13,442 nt of DNA from Synechococcus sp. HW_metabat.21 (GTDB lineage Bacteria > Cyanobacteriota > Cyanobacteriia > PCC-6307 > Cyanobiaceae), in the NCBI GenBank assembly GCA_018623875.1, contig JAAZUZ010000033.1, forward strand, positions 1 to 13,442. The letters are read 5' to 3'. The stretch's first letter is position 1. Every line of letters starts with the position of its first letter. The position numbers and the translations under genes were made by a program. Shown in pieces: positions 13,144 to 13,442 of the stretch. A model generated the notes under the pieces. That model did not search any database. It saw only the letters and a list, made by a program, of their open reading frames with translations, and was not told where the DNA came from.

Positions 13144-13442
13144 GCCCCGTCCACCGGGCTGGTGGGATAAAGCGGCAACACCGTCTCCCAGGGCCCCGGC
13201 AAGGCCGCTGCGTGGGCCAAGCGACCGAGGGCCAGCAGCTGAAGCACATCCTGCTCGGCGTCCACCTCAGCAGGCGCGCCAGGTTCTCCGCCTGGCCACT
13301 CCTCCTCGGGACGGAACAACCGCGGCTCGTCAGTCTCGAGAATCCCGCCTAGGGCGGCGTCATCCAGGCGGTAAGCCCCCGCAACGATCCCGCGTCGGGG
13401 CAGGGTTTGCCGCAGCCAGAACCGGGGCTGATCCCCCGTGAG
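13140..13442 (-). CDS. tsaB: C-terminal part of TsaB-like protein (truncated by window edge)
   Basis: One minus-strand frame is open from the right edge to TGA at 13140-13142, giving 100 residues without a start in the window. It reads as protein: codon use fits the neighbours, and it ends WETVLPLYPTSPVDGA. A short LPLYPTSP-like tail resembles the end of TsaB (YeaZ), which with TsaD and TsaE makes the t6A modification of tRNAs reading ANN codons. In related cyanobacteria I recall a gene annotated as an inactive protease homologue or TsaB next to plsC. The conserved N-terminal half is outside the window, so this rests on the tail and gene order. It is coupled to the DUF218 gene by an ATGA overlap. 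Confidence 0.6.
   Translation of the reverse strand, partial: LTGDQPRFWLRQTLPRRGIVAGAYRLDDAALGGILETDEPRLFRPEEEWPGGEPGAPAEVDAEQDVLQLLALGRLAHAAALPGPWETVLPLYPTSPVDGA

Noticed and set aside
12770..13249. 159-codon minus-strand frame across the DUF218/tsaB junction
   Set aside because: It is out of frame with both supported proteins and shows no motif.
1..13442. Mobile elements, CRISPR arrays, defence or other accessory system
   Set aside because: No transposase, integrase, regular repeat array or defence motif; all large frames are core cyanobacterial genes with uniform composition.

Overview
The window reads as chromosome of a unicellular picocyanobacterium of the Synechococcus/Cyanobium group. 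The evidence is the pair of cyanobacterial OmpR-type regulators RpaA and RpaB, the photosystem I assembly factor Ycf3, a visibly GC-rich and very compact sequence, and a gene order (rpaA, holB, tmk, copper ATPase, ycf3, radA, rpaB, plsX, fabH, fabD, plsC, tsaB) that I associate with marine Synechococcus and Prochlorococcus. That last point is from memory and was not searched. I see no insertion sequence, phage gene, CRISPR array or other accessory element; this is ordinary core genome.

Layout. Bases 1-540 hold the 3' end of an ECF/Cbi-like ABC transporter ATPase, a tRNA-Asn(GUU) and a strong hairpin terminator. Bases 541-808 are an unusually long non-coding leader for this dense region, with several hairpins, and it precedes rpaA (809-1579). 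A three-gene minus-strand operon follows, transcribed copper P-type ATPase -> tmk -> holB, with an 8-base overlap at each junction; holB runs into rpaA so that their stop codons overlap. A roughly 100-base divergent region with an inverted repeat separates the copper ATPase from ycf3. ycf3 converges on radA, and radA diverges from rpaB across another roughly 100-base region with its own small inverted repeat. rpaB heads a plus-strand run plsX-fabH-fabD-plsC with short gaps or overlaps. plsC then overlaps, tail to tail, a minus-strand DUF218/YdcF-like membrane protein, which is translationally coupled to a gene entering from the right edge whose visible end looks like TsaB.

How the genes fit together. 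RpaA (circadian output) and RpaB (redox/high-light output) lie about 6 kb apart. RpaB is linked to genes that start fatty acid synthesis (FabD, FabH) and make phosphatidic acid (PlsX, PlsC). Ycf3 and the copper ATPase share a divergent control region and both serve the photosynthetic membrane: photosystem I assembly and copper for plastocyanin or cytochrome oxidase. Tmk, HolB and RadA cover dTTP supply, the clamp loader and recombination.

The points most worth a second look are the structured rpaA leader (a GAAA-loop hairpin whose 3' arm could also pair with an upstream repeat), the roughly 109-residue N-terminal extension of PlsX, the inverted repeat between the copper ATPase and ycf3, the Asp-for-Glu change in the PlsC glycerol-phosphate motif, and the 59-base convergent coding overlap of plsC. 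I did not find a convincing new multi-gene system.
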